A stretch of 64,000 nucleotides of DNA from Turritopsis dohrnii (taxonomy: Eukaryota; Cnidaria; Hydrozoa; Anthoathecata; Oceaniidae): assembly GCA_027922465.2 (NCBI GenBank), contig BQMF02000009.1, forward strand, positions 1,302,001 to 1,366,000, written 5' to 3'. The notes beneath the pieces were generated by a model. It ran no database searches. It worked only from the letters and a program-made list of their open reading frames with translations, and was not told the origin of the DNA. Below, piece after piece: positions 22,901 through 33,900 of the stretch (the first letter of the stretch is position 1; the number at the start of each line of letters is the position of its first letter). The translations under genes and the position numbers were made by a program.

Positions 22901-25900
22901 TTTGCTCGAAATATAAAAGCTCTTTCATTTTTTCGCACCTATAGTTTCAAAGCGTTTCAAATTCGTTTAAAACACTTTTAAACATTAAACAGAAACGTTT
23001 CAATTCGTTTCTTCAATTTTAAAAACATTTCAAAGCGTTTCATATTCGTTTAAAACACTTTTAAACAGAAACGTTTCAAATTCGTTTCTTCACTTTTAAA
23101 AAACGTTTCAAAGCGTTTTTAATTCGTTTCTTCACTTTTAAAAAACGTTTCAAATAGTTTTGACGAAACGATTTTTACTTTTTTTCATTCGTTTCTTGAA
23201 ACGCTTAATTTCGTTCCATATCGTTGAAAAACAACGTTTTATTTTTGAGACGATCCCTTAATTATTCGTATTATATACTTTGATGAGAAAATAAATCGCA
23301 TGTTACACTAAACTTTCAAAAGGAACATTATATCATACGCTAATATTTCTTTTTCTTCGATTATGACAAGCATTTGTTCAGCTAGTACTTTCTGCATTAG
23401 TGCAAATCTCAACCATGCTCGCATTCGACCAATGTTGGTCCTAAAGAAACATAATAATTTCAAATAACAACCAAAGAGCACCCTGATCATACGACATGTT
23501 TTATGTTTCTGATGTTGTCAACATTTAGTTATTTCTTTAATTATTAAGTTCAGCATTGTAAAAAGAATAACTTGAAAAATCATTTATAGAATTGGTATAA
23601 TCAGGAACAAGACAAAAAAAGACTAAAAACTTTATATATATTACCTAATACTTGTAAGGTTACGAATATTTGTTAATATATTTGGTAATGAAGGAATTTT
23701 ATCTTCCAATGCTTCTAAAATTGCCATGAATTCTTTTCGGCTACCAAGTAATGTCCGTTTTGCTAGAAATAAATAAAACAAAAAAATTTAGTTAAAGCTA
23801 TCATTCTTGTTGCAGTTCAAGAAATTCTGAAAACAAAAATGCAACAGGTTGTAGATTTTGAAAGGAGATTTGTAATAAGAAAATGTTAAAAATGCATGTT
23901 AGAAATTGTTCCAAAATGTAAGAAATGAGCTTAAAAGACAATGAACTATTGGTGGTGAGAAAACTAAAGGCAGTTTACCTCGTTTGACAGACCCATTTTT
24001 TTCTTTATTGTTCTAATGAGGTAATCTAACTGCCGACATGAAAATACCACTGTGATGTTTGTGGTATTGTGGTATTGTGGGATGTATCACATCCCTCAGT
24101 TCTACTTTAGCAGTTCATCACATTTTATCGTCGTTATTGTTTTTTGCTTGTTTAAAACATACATGCGTACAGTCCTTGTGATAAAATGCGTGTGAAAGTT
24201 ATGAAAGTTGTGCAAATCTTATATAATAATGAAAATAAATGTGTGACTGTCAGCAACCTCTCTATTGAGTCATTGCTATTCAAGAGCACTTTGATACTAA
24301 ATTTGGGCAATATGATAAATATGTCTAGCTTTATCAATTTTTAATTCTGCAGTGGCCACACTATAAGTTGAGGGTAGAGAGGAGAGAGAAGCTAATAAAG
24401 CACCACACAACCCAAGATACCGTAAAGCAGGGTGACTTCCATCAGCAGGGTGACTTCCATCAGTAAAAATTAACTGCTAAAACTCTTGCGTTTTTCACAT
24501 TTTTTAAGATTTTCATTTAGACTCCTATTGTAAAATAATCACAAGGAAACCATTTTGCATATATTAATCTTTCTTACGCTTGATTACCGCGTAAGAAATT
24601 CAATTTTTTTAGAATTACCCTCAAATAAAGTTTTAGAGCCCTGTGTAAACAGAACTTTCAGACAACCTTTCACATAAACTTCATGACAAACTGAAGGAAA
24701 CAGGTATATATTATTTTATTTAAACCAAGGTGAGTATTTCAAAAGAGAACTTTTGCAACTCGTCAAGCCAACATTAAAATATTTTCATTCGCCCCTTCCA
24801 ACATTTATCCTTTATCCCAATGTTGAAAACATTATCGACGAAATGAGAGAAATCAATAATGATCACTGAAAACATTGGGATCAAGCGAGTTTGTTTTGAA
24901 TTTATTGCTTGGCGAAATATTAAAATTAAATCACAGTTAATTTAGAACTTCATAAAAAGACACATATATACGTATGTGAAATGTATAAACAAACTATTGG
25001 GTCATTCCATGTCAAATCAACAGATATTTTACACATTTTGCACCACTATATGTCTCAGATTTTCTTCAAATTTTTTCTGTAGAAAGACTTAGTTGAGAAT
25101 ATATATTGTGCAAAATTTGGGCCTCTAATTCCTCACGGTTCTCAAGATACAGCCATTTATATTCCTGTTTCCAATATTAAGTCTAGGTTTACATTTTGAT
25201 GTAATTCTTATATTGCGTTTTGCAGACACACTTAATTGTCACAAAAAAATTAAGTTACCTATACAATCAAAATTTTATGTAGAATTCAAAAAACACACTG
25301 AAAAGGGGGTGATCACAGCAGAAAAGTCTCAATTTGAGCATTCTTTGATTCACAGTTTTTAACAAATTCGGTTTCTTCTGGGATCGATTTACCCAATTGC
25401 CCCAAAAAAGTTTCCTATTTTTTTTAGAAGTGTAGTGTACTAGTTTGATTGCTGTAATGCTGAAAAAATCAGCTTGGTAATATTTTTAGAAATTGAAAAA
25501 TAATGAAGGGGAATTTGGTGTGAAAACCTAGGTAAAATTATCTTAAAATGGCGTCAAATATTCAAATATGTAAATAATTTCACCTTCATATTACACCAAA
25601 TTCATTTTCCAATTTCTAAGAATATTACCAAGCTGATTTTTTCAGCATTAAAGCAACCAAAACCATATCTTGAGAAGCGAAAGGAATTAGAGGCCTAAAT
25701 TTTGCACAATACATATTCTCAACTAAGACTTTCTACAGAAAAAATTTGAAGAAAATCTGAGACATATTAGTGTAGGCCATCTGTTGATTTGACATGGAAT
25801 GACTCTACTTGAACAAAACTCTTTAATGATAATAACAGTTAAGCAAATATCTTCTGTTCGGGTCAAAAAGCCTTAAATTGGTCGGTCGGTTGGCGTCAAG

Positions 25901-27536
25901 AAATATCGGAACTTTAACATGGGCCGCTCTGTACTAGCCTTCATTCTCTATCGCTCTTCGTTCTTCGTTTACATGCTTTGTTGCTGTAATATACCGTCAA
26001 CCAACAAAACTTTGAACAGCGTCAAAACTTTGAACAGCTAAACAACCGTATCAACAAAATAAACATACCACATCGAACCACACAGCACATAATACTATAT
26101 TACCAAATGAATCTTTCTATCACAACACAGCTCGCACGCTACCCATCAATTAGCCATCAAGTATAATTCCCATAAGAGTGCTTTCCGATTCATATCGCAC
26201 CGGTAAGGCTATGTGCACACAGAACAATGATCGCATTTTGAAATAGCCTACGTGCTGGGTTTAATGTGCAGTGCGCCCTGCGCAAACTGTGAAAGTAACT
26301 GCAGGCTAATGTAAAAAGGCGTCCCGCCCGCATGAAACTCGTATTGCAAATAATGACGGGGGCGGGGTCGTATAAGTAAGATTATTATTATTATTTTTTA
26401 GCATATAAAATTTCCTTTAAATCTTTTAATGAAGTATTTTCAAAGAGGTAATTTTTGGCAAAAAAGTGTGACAAACTTGGGCTCCATCAAGTAGGAAAAA
26501 TTTTATTTTTTTTTTTTTGAGGTGGGCGCATATTAGAGAACGGTGCTTATTACAGGGTGGATGCTTGTTAGAAAGTTTATCGTGCGTGAGAAATAAAAAC
26601 CTGATAAGGGTCTCTTTACATTAATTATGCATTACACGCTTAAAAGTTTGTGGTGTGATGCATTTGTTCCTGTGGGGATAAAACAATTAGTGCGCGAATC
26701 TGGACAGCGATTTCATTTATAATAAAATACTATTAACAGTATGATGGATGATGCTTGGTGTGTGGACATGTGTAATTTAAAGATCAGAATATGTTTGGTC
26801 TTTTCGCATTCAAAGTTTTGACGCTGTTCAAAGTTTTGTTGGTTGACGGTAATGGCGGACGAAAGAGAGAGGCAGAGATTCGGTCTGCATTTTTTAGGTT
26901 ATTGCAACATGTTTCGTTATCAATATTTTTTTCGACAAATTTACTGACTTTCCGAGTCGGAGATTTTCTTCAAGAACACAGTCGGTCGGAAAGGACCCGA
27001 ATAGAAGATATTTGATTTGCAATTGCCGCCTCTGTGCTCTTACCATATTTACTATATTAACGGTAAAAATTAACGCTAATTACGTTAATCTATGATTCCA
27101 TTAACGATATTAACATTAATTATCAAAATCCCCTGGAACGTCACATTTAAAACAGTGGCAAAATTGATCGAAGTCACCCTGTTTCACGGTACATTAAACT
27201 CTTTAAAAAGGACATCAGGAATTAAATATAAAATTATAATTAGTGATAAGTAGAAGACATACTTTTAAGTCCATGCCGTATAACATGCTCAAATAAAACA
27301 AAAAATTGTTCTAATATTCGAAAATCTTCAGTCAAAACGCGACCAGTACCAGCACTTAACGAAACATCAATCAATGTCTTGATGCATATTTTGGCAATAT
27401 TTAGTAAATTTGTTCTTTCTACCTTCCATTTCTTTTCCAATATACTTTGAGGATTAGAAGAAAAACTATTTGATCTGGTTGTTTCTGATACAATTATTCC
27501 GCTAGAATCTGCAGAATTTTCAGGTCCGGAAGCCAT
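13908..27536 (-). CDS. RUFY: RUN and FYVE domain-containing protein (RUFY1/2-like)
   Basis: Rebuilt as 19 coding exons in unbroken phase: 27536-27263, 23762-23645, 23440-23339, 20027-19904, 19766-19696, 19598-19515, 19433-19364, 18893-18792, 18579-18463, 18378-18328, 18227-18111, 17875-17778, 17351-17265, 17141-17012, 16237-16175, 15430-15399, 15149-15101, 14791-14714, 14042-13908; 633 aa, close to animal RUFY1/2. Residues about 25-190 are the RUN domain ([36 protein letters not shown]). A long coiled coil follows, with the family-conserved [15 protein letters not shown]. The C-terminal FYVE finger has W..D (WQDD), C..C, the PI3P-binding [14 protein letters not shown] and RVCDTC. RUFY proteins tether Rab/Arl effectors to PI3P-positive endosomes. 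An upstream in-frame ATG at 27572 would add 12 residues. Introns 1 and 3 are swollen by transposons. Confidence 0.93.
14232..14353 (+). mobile_element. Family A MITE, copy 8
   Basis: CCCAGTGGACAAAATATGTT...TTTACTCACTGGG, in the last intron of the RUFY-like gene. Flanking dinucleotides TT and TC do not match. Confidence 0.85.
14555..14631. repeat. Direct duplication of a 36-bp segment
   Basis: GACCAATCCACAGTAGCTAT and the following 16 bases (ending TGATCATGTGATC) occur twice, 41 bases apart, with no mismatch. Each copy includes a TGATCATGTGATC palindrome-like core. Confidence 0.9.
15766..15960. mobile_element. Foldback MITE with TTA duplication
   Basis: 195 bp, arms AGCTTGGTTTCCAATAAAAT... 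and complement, continuing through TTTTTGTTGC.CAAC. A second internal inverted pair surrounds TTGCAGAGATAG and CTATCTCTGCAA. TTA at 15763-15765 and 15961-15963. Lies in the intron between RUFY exons 15 and 16. Confidence 0.85.
16536..16656 (+). mobile_element. Family A MITE, copy 9
   Basis: CCCAGTGAGCAAATTTG...TTTGCCCACTGGG, flanked by AT on both sides; intron of the RUFY-like gene. Confidence 0.88.
17996..18094 (+). mobile_element. Family A MITE, diverged copy 10
   Basis: AAATTTGACGGAAAAATCAC, TGTGAAGGA and terminal CCCACTGGG remain; the rest is diverged or rearranged. Ends 17 bases from RUFY exon 11. Confidence 0.5.
20717..20822 (+). mobile_element. Fragment related to the GGGGCTG Harbinger-type MITE
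   Basis: Begins AGGGGCTGTTTATATGAGAG, then GCCGGGACG repeats and GGGATGATTTTATCCCGCC, resembling but not identical to the end of the element at 11243. No matching right end found, so it may be a one-ended relic. Confidence 0.45.
20849..21223 (+). pseudogene. Zinc-finger-like ORF inside the 3-kb transposon
   Basis: Open frame without a usable ATG near its start, ending in TAA at 21221-21223. The C-terminal part has a C2H2-like pattern: C, four residues, C, twelve residues, H, four residues, H ([10 protein letters not shown]...RHMRLMKH), and a cluster C..C upstream (CTHCC). Base composition is as AT-rich as its surroundings. It may be the remains of a transposon-encoded DNA-binding protein. 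Not a recognised family; treated as a relic because the frame lacks a start. Confidence 0.4.
21608..22568. mobile_element. Nested element with CAGTGTTGCAAATAA ends
   Basis: 15-bp perfect terminal inverted repeats CAGTGTTGCAAATAA, flanked by TATAT on both sides. Its right part (22254-22480) is clearly similar to 35013-35230, for example GTCGTTCTCCCTAGCAACA and TTGTCAATTGAGCA. End sequence suggests hAT, although hAT elements normally give 8-bp duplications. Confidence 0.65.
24999..25805. mobile_element. Foldback element with GTCATTCCATGTCAAATC ends
   Basis: 807 bp; arms of about 150 bp begin GGGTCATTCCATGTCAAATC at the left and end with the complement at the right (one G/A difference). A second inverted pair lies inside (TGAAAAAATCAGCTTGGTAA at 25460 and complement near 25630), so nearly the whole element can fold back. 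No coding capacity. Confidence 0.75.
25844..27014. mobile_element. Element with CAAATATCTTCT ends
   Basis: Inverted ends CAAATATCTTCTGTTCGGGT and complement (one mismatch), plus inner inverted blocks ACCGTCAACCAACAAAACTT. A 17-bp segment CAAAACTTTGAACAGCG is tandemly repeated at the left. Target duplication not evident. Immediately follows the foldback element at 24999-25805. Confidence 0.6.
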
Positions 27537-27572
27537 CTTTGTTGTTTTGAAAATGACTGAGGATGATATCAC

Positions 27573-27972
27573 CTATGCAATCCTGTGTAAATTCTATGAT
27601 GAAGTTAAAGTTTGATTTTCTTACAAAATTCTCAATTTTGTGACCCTGAATACCTTACACACACCTACTTCAAACAGTTAAGGTAATGCTTTAAAATTTA
27701 TTCATAAAAAGTATAATGTTCATAATAATATCTTATTCGCTCTGTATTCTGCAAACTTCACTCATTCGAGTAATTCCCAGAATTTCATGGTGAAGGAGCT
27801 GCAGGGTCAACTGTTGATTTTTATTTGGTTTTTATTTCACGTCGTTAATTTACACAGGTCACTGATACCTTACGTTTTCTCTTTCGGTCTCTTCCTTTTT
27901 GGATTCCTATATTTGGTTACTATTATTAAACTTGAAACTGTGATTTTTATTATGTAGAAACTTTTTTGTGAA
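27573..27972. promoter_or_regulatory. Shared divergent promoter region of RUFY and SPT5
   Basis: Only about 400-440 bases separate the minus-strand RUFY start codon from the plus-strand SPT5 start codon. No TATA box is obvious on either side. A TATTATGTAG just before the SPT5 exon could be the acceptor of a 5' UTR intron. Shared regulation is inferred from geometry only. Confidence 0.5.
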
Positions 27973-30900
27973 ATGTCTGATAGTGAAGATGATGACTTTT
28001 ATGCCGGTGAAGATGAGAAAAAGGTAGTTATGTAATTTTTTCCTGATGTATTATAGATGAATTGGCTTGTAACATACACTGCTTTGATGTGTCGTAATTA
28101 TTCAATCTATATATTAATATTAATAACGTTTTGTTTTTATCATTACTGTTAGTTTTATATTCCACGTTGACTTGGCTTTGAAAACAGGGCGCTATTACAC
28201 TTTCGTACCCCCCTAATTTTATTGATGTTTCTTATGCAGAATTTCACGCTGATTAATATTCACATAAGAACTTGGGTCTGAAAATCAACAGAAAGGAAGT
28301 TATTCGCCATCAAAAATTTGGAAATATCTTCGGTCCATACCATAACTGTCGTCCGCCATTTTTACTTCATAATCATAATCCATCGCTTCGCATCTCGTGT
28401 CTCGCTGATCCTGAAGACCTGGTTTCTCTTCTTTCTCACTTTCTTCAATACAGTCTGTTCTCTTCTTCGCGGTGCTTCCCTCACTTATATAAAGTCCCTG
28501 TCACTTTACGTAAGTTTATAGACGCTAGTGATTGACTTATTTTGGAGCGAAAATTATTTTACCTTAAGTGAATTGGCCATTAGGAAGATGTTTAGATGAG
28601 TGCATCTTTCTGTATTATTGGTGATTAATTATGCAATAGAAATCCTGTAACAGGTTATATATTCTAATAAATCTAATAAATCAATGTATTAAGTTTTGAC
28701 ACAGATTTTGCCACCTGGGTTAAGACATTTGTTTATGACTACAAGAAGAAATCATTTTCATTCAACTGCTCTACATTTACATTTAAACACCGGCAGTGTT
28801 GATAAACTTGAGAGGATAATTAAAAGAAGCCGTTACGAAACTATTCAATTTTGATGTTTAACCATGAGAGGTTCAAGTTGCTCAGCTGTACCCAGTATGA
28901 GACGACTTCGCAATAAAACGGCTTTTTTTAAAGCCACATATATTTGAAAAACATATTTTTGGAAGATCCACTCCATTAATCAAGAAACTCCCCCTCTGAA
29001 GTTTTTTTGAAAGCAAATTTTTATACACATAATGCGTACAAGAGAGGACAAACATAGTATGCCACCTGCATTATGATCATATGTATATGATCTCATAAGT
29101 CCATCATAAAAAAGACTGAAAAAGCAGACTTTGTTTTAAAACAATCAAAAATTATTTTCAACCAATAATATTTATTAACCGAAGCTAATAAATAGATTAA
29201 TTTGTTTCATTCATGAATAGAATTAAATCGCACGAAATAGGAAAGTAAAGAATCACGAACTGGGGATCAAAGTTGAGTGAAAACCAGGTTTCATCATATT
29301 GCGAGAAACTTTAAAAATGGCGGACGACAGTTATGGTATGGACCGAAGATATTTCCAAATTTTTGATGGCGAATAACTTCCTTTCTGTTGATTTTCAGAC
29401 CCAAGTTCTTATGTGAATATTAATCAGCGTGAAATTCTGCATAAGAAACATCAATAAAATTAGGGGGGTACGAAAGTGTAATAGCGCCGAAAACAGTACA
29501 TCAACTAAATACAAAGAAACTAACTGATAAAACATTTTGGACAAAAAGCAGCCGTGGCAGAACGTGGTAGCATCTCGGTTTGCCAGTGTATCCTAACGTA
29601 TCCTTGCCTGACTGTCTGAGACGGGTGAACTTTTTTTCGAGTAATGAAAATGTTTAAAAACCTATAGGTAAAAAAAAAAATATCATAAAACAAAATATTT
29701 TTTTTTGCTTTTGTCATAATAGTTGTCTTTAATCGATTTCTTTTAATCTATTTTATTTTATATCAGATCGAACGTTTTTTTTATTCACTTGATTCATTTA
29801 GCACGTGCCTTTTCTTCTCTCCTCCCGTGTGATCTTTTTAAGAAGAGAATCCATTTCCCCCTTACGTTTGATAGCACCCATGTTAGAGCGCGTAACTTTT
29901 TTTAAACAAAAGTTAATAAAAAGTTGAAGTTTTCTCTCTATACGTTTTGAGTGTATTGTTACACTGATAAAAGATTGGTTTTACCAGAGGTTGTGACTTC
30001 GAATCTGCTTCTGGTTGTACGAGCCGTTTATAAGGAAATTTGACGTTTATTGACACAGTGATACAGAGCAGGTGGACATGGGCGGCGAGCGACGCCGCCT
30101 TGGCGGCTAGTTATATATCAAATATTTAATATTTGTTTAAAATGGTCTTTCATATACACTACACCGTCAATCAATCGTCAAATAAATAAAATGAAACAAA
30201 TAAAACCGCCAATTAAACTAAATCCAAAACTTATGAAAACTAAACTTAACAAACATTTAAATAAGGGGGACTGTACCCTAGGGTAGGGCGGTCAAACAAT
30301 GCAATGTTTTCATTAGAATATTAGGTTTTTTAAAAAAATGTTCAGACAACTTAGAAAAACTGCCTTAACTTCCCTCAAAATTGTCAAAACTATATGAATT
30401 TTTTTTTCAAAATGTACAGAATTTACTGCTGATTCTAAATATATAAATCTGGAAGCCATAGGGGAACTTGTATTTGCACATTTCAACTAAAAACTGACCT
30501 CGGTAAAATCTTTGATTGTTTACAAAAAAACGTCACCGTAAAAATCAAGTACCCTAGTATGTTTGACAGCAAAGCGCGGAAGAGCGGTTTGAAACGGTTT
30601 TTTGCAACGCACGTGCAAGACAATAAAGGTTCCCGCCATATATTTTTCTTCGCGATTATCATCCTGAAAGACCTCGAAAATGCAAATCAAAGTTCATATT
30701 TAAAATTTTTTTGAATGTTCATTTCAAATTTGCCGAAGAAAGTGACATCGTTGGAGAGCTTAGGCATTGTAGATTAACGCTGTGAAGTTTGTTTTATTAT
30801 ATAATTGTTTGCTCTCTTGCACTTTTCCATTAAGTAACTCAAGGTAGCAAAACTTTTGTTACTGGCGATTTATTTTTTTTTTCAAAAACTAATTTACGTC

Positions 30901-33900
30901 ATCAAGTAATTTGATTGGTCAATAAGATTAAGCAAAATGGCAGAATCAAATATAAACAAAGTTTTATGTTCTGACTCCCGTGTTTCACTCATGCTAAGTT
31001 CTCAGATTCCTGGATGTTGGGAACCCGAAAATCATAAAATCACTTATGAAACCCTTCAAAATTTATTTGCAGTTGTTGAAAATCAGTCTCTTTCAAATTT
31101 AGTGATTGGGAAAGCTATAAAGTCATTGTCTGTTCAAGATTTTTCTGAGAAAATTAGAAAACCATCCAACTTTTGTGAAGAAAATAAACAATTTCATAAT
31201 AAGAAATCTCTCTTACATGTATGAAATGGTAGAGGAACTTTATGTCATTGTTGTATCAACAACAACTTCTTTGTCATTTGGTATTTTCCCACTTTTACTA
31301 CAATTTTTTACAATTATTCCATTTAGCAGCAATTTTGATTAAACCCGTAAAAGATTTTACTCATTCTTTTGCATATTTTCTAAACTAAAATGAAAAACAG
31401 ATCATCACATTGAGATGTATTTACAGTTGATTTTATTAAGAACCTGCAATTTATGAAAAAAACATAATTTGGCTCTATCCATCATCTCACGGATAAGTTG
31501 GGTTCTTGAAAAGTTTCATTTCATTTGTGAGCTCAATTATGCAATTCTGTATAAAATAACACGATAATTATGCATTATGTAGTAATTATGATAATTTATG
31601 CAAGTTCGGTTCTTAATTTTGAACTCTCGACACTTCGAATGAATTCTTTGGGCTGAAATAGTTAAGTGTGGAAAGTTTCATTTCATTCACGTGAGTGCAA
31701 GATATAGCAACTTAGGGATTCGCATAAAATAACAAGATAATTATGCATAAATTATGCTAATTTATGCAATTTTCGTTCTTAATTTTGAATTATCGACACT
31801 TGGAATGAGTTCTTTGGAATGAAATAGTGCAGTGCAGAAATTTTCATTTCATTTCATGCATGTAAGCACAAGATATAGCAATTTATGGATTCAACACATA
31901 ATTATGATAATTTATGCAATTTTGGTTCTTAATTGTAAACTTTAATCATTGGAAATGAATTTCTCAGACAGAAAAACTTCCATGTTGAAAATTTCATTTC
32001 ATTTGATTCACATGAGCACAAGATATTACACATTAGAAAATGCAAGCATTATTATTTTTCATAATTACTACGTAATTATGCTAATTTATGCAGTTTTGGT
32101 TTGAAATTCTGAACTTTCATTGTCAGAAACGAATTTCTCAGACTAAAATACTTTGATGCTGAAAATTTCATTGCATTTTGTTAATTCAATCAAAAGTTAT
32201 TGTTAATTTTGTATAAACAGATAATACAAAACCATTCATTTTGGTGCCACTTTCTTCCTAATAGTCCCTTCATAAATAATTCCCAAAATTAGTCAATTTT
32301 TCGATGTTTTAAATTTCAATAACTTTTGATTGGGTTGGAGTTAGGTGGTTGACCCCTCGTTGGATTGGATTTTTAAAGCTCTTTGTAATGTTACAGTTTT
32401 CATTATCATACCTATAAAATAAATTTTTTCATTGACCACCCTACCTAGGGACTAACGTTGCACACAGATAATTTGCTTTGCAATCTGATTTATGTGATTT
32501 GAGACTCCATATCAGTTAGGACTACTCGACCAAAACTTGCGATAAAAAGCGTTTCAAACTACTATAGGACAGCCACACGATGAAGTGCATTCACAACTTC
32601 TTCTTCTGATTTGAAAATACAAGATTGAGAAATGTATTGTAAAATCGTGAAAGAAGTAATTATCAATCTGATTTAATTTGTAACTTAGGACTCTTTACTT
32701 TGTACATTCACGTCAATATAAATAAATTGTCCGGAACAAATTACTTATGTTTTTCTATGAAACCGGAGAATATGTGAATAGAATTCGTCGAGATACAGAC
32801 GAGTTTTATACACTTAAAACAAAATACTTTTCGTCACAAAAAACACATTAAATTATTGGTAGAAAATTTGCTGGTAAACAGTTCTAAGTAACTAACGATT
32901 TTCTGACTGTTGAAAAATTTAAAAGGTAGTTCTGACCTATTCATAGTTGCTCAGAGTAGCGTTTTTTCGATGTCACAAAGCCAATAGCAGATATTTAACA
33001 ATTAGCAGAGGTTTATTTACAATGGCTCTGACTAAAAATTTAAGTGTATATATAAGGTATATGTTCAACGTTTCTGCTTTCGCTCTTTGCGGCTTTGATT
33101 GACTCACAGTTATTCAAATTAGATATCCGCACAATATACCATCAAACACTGCTTACTAGAACACTAAGTTTACGTTAAAGGGAGGACTGAGCGTGTTATT
33201 ACGAAACATTATGTTCTGGTGAAGCATGTAGTAACCATTCGTTCGTTTGAATTATTCACTCCGAATGCTTCCCGAAAATTTATTTTTGCAATGTTTGGTA
33301 TTGTCATGTTAATGATTTTAATAATCGTTTTGTCGATACGCCACACACAATAGCGCAATTTAATTTTACGACCATTATTGAAACTGATGCTAATGTTTGC
33401 TAGAAAAGCAGTACTCCTCCGAAGATGTAGAAATTGTTCGTTTTCTTCTTTCGTCATTTTCTGAAGAACTAAACCGAAAGGGAAATTTTAACACGGTAAA
33501 AAGTTTTGTTTTTGCATAAAGTTTCACCACCCCAAAAATAAAAAAAAATTACCGTGTCTAAATAATGGATCTATGAAATTCACACATACCTTTCAAGTTG
33601 AACGAATTTATAGTGTTTTTAGGCATCTTAATGCTTTCCAAGTGGGCTGCATTTTCTTTTTTGTCTTTTCCCCGTATTAAAATACTAGTGTCTGTCTAGA
33701 TTTTTAGAGGAATCTTAAGGACATTTTCCACTTCTCGAAAATTTGTCTGCTGACAAGAGAAGAAAAGAAATAATACTAAAATCTGATTATTTTATTTTCT
33801 GTTCAGAACAAACAAGTTGAACTTTTTCTGATCATTCCACAAACAGGAATAGAAAAGAACAAACAAATAATTAGTGAAAGAACCACTCAAGCACTTTCTG

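Larger units (their letters stand above)
20199..23257. mobile_element. 3.06-kb DNA transposon with CGTTTC arrays and TTA duplication
   Basis: Termini GGGATCGTCTCAAAA and the complement TTTTGAGACGATCCC are inverted, flanked by TTA at 20196-20198 and 23258-23260. Both subterminal regions (20207-20530 and 22943-23240) are dense in GAAACG/CGTTTC motifs; at the left they form about three tandem copies of a ~53-bp unit. Such arrays resemble transposase-binding arrays. The centre holds a zinc-finger-like ORF and a nested element with CAGTGTTGC ends. It sits in the intron between RUFY exons 3 and 4. PIF/Harbinger is the best guess from the 3-bp TTA, but no DDE transposase is visible. Confidence 0.8.
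24418..27191. mobile_element. Outer element of a nested transposon cluster
   Basis: Left end TACCGTAAAGCAGGGTGACT, right end complement TACCGTGAAACAGGGTGACT, both followed by TC.ATCA; the left motif GCAGGGTGACTTCCATCA is tandemly duplicated. If the leading TA is the target duplication this resembles a Tc1/mariner-type end. The interior holds two further elements. All in RUFY intron 1. Confidence 0.5.
30271..32455. mobile_element. 2.2-kb element with CCCTAGG.TAGGG ends
   Basis: Left end ACCCTAGGGTAGGGCGGTCA and right-end complement TCCCTAGGTAGGGTGGTCA are inverted imperfect repeats of about 22 bases. Contains one ATG-initiated ORF (30937-31224) and an array of ~160-bp degenerate repeats. Target duplication not identifiable. 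In SPT5 intron 1. Confidence 0.55.
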
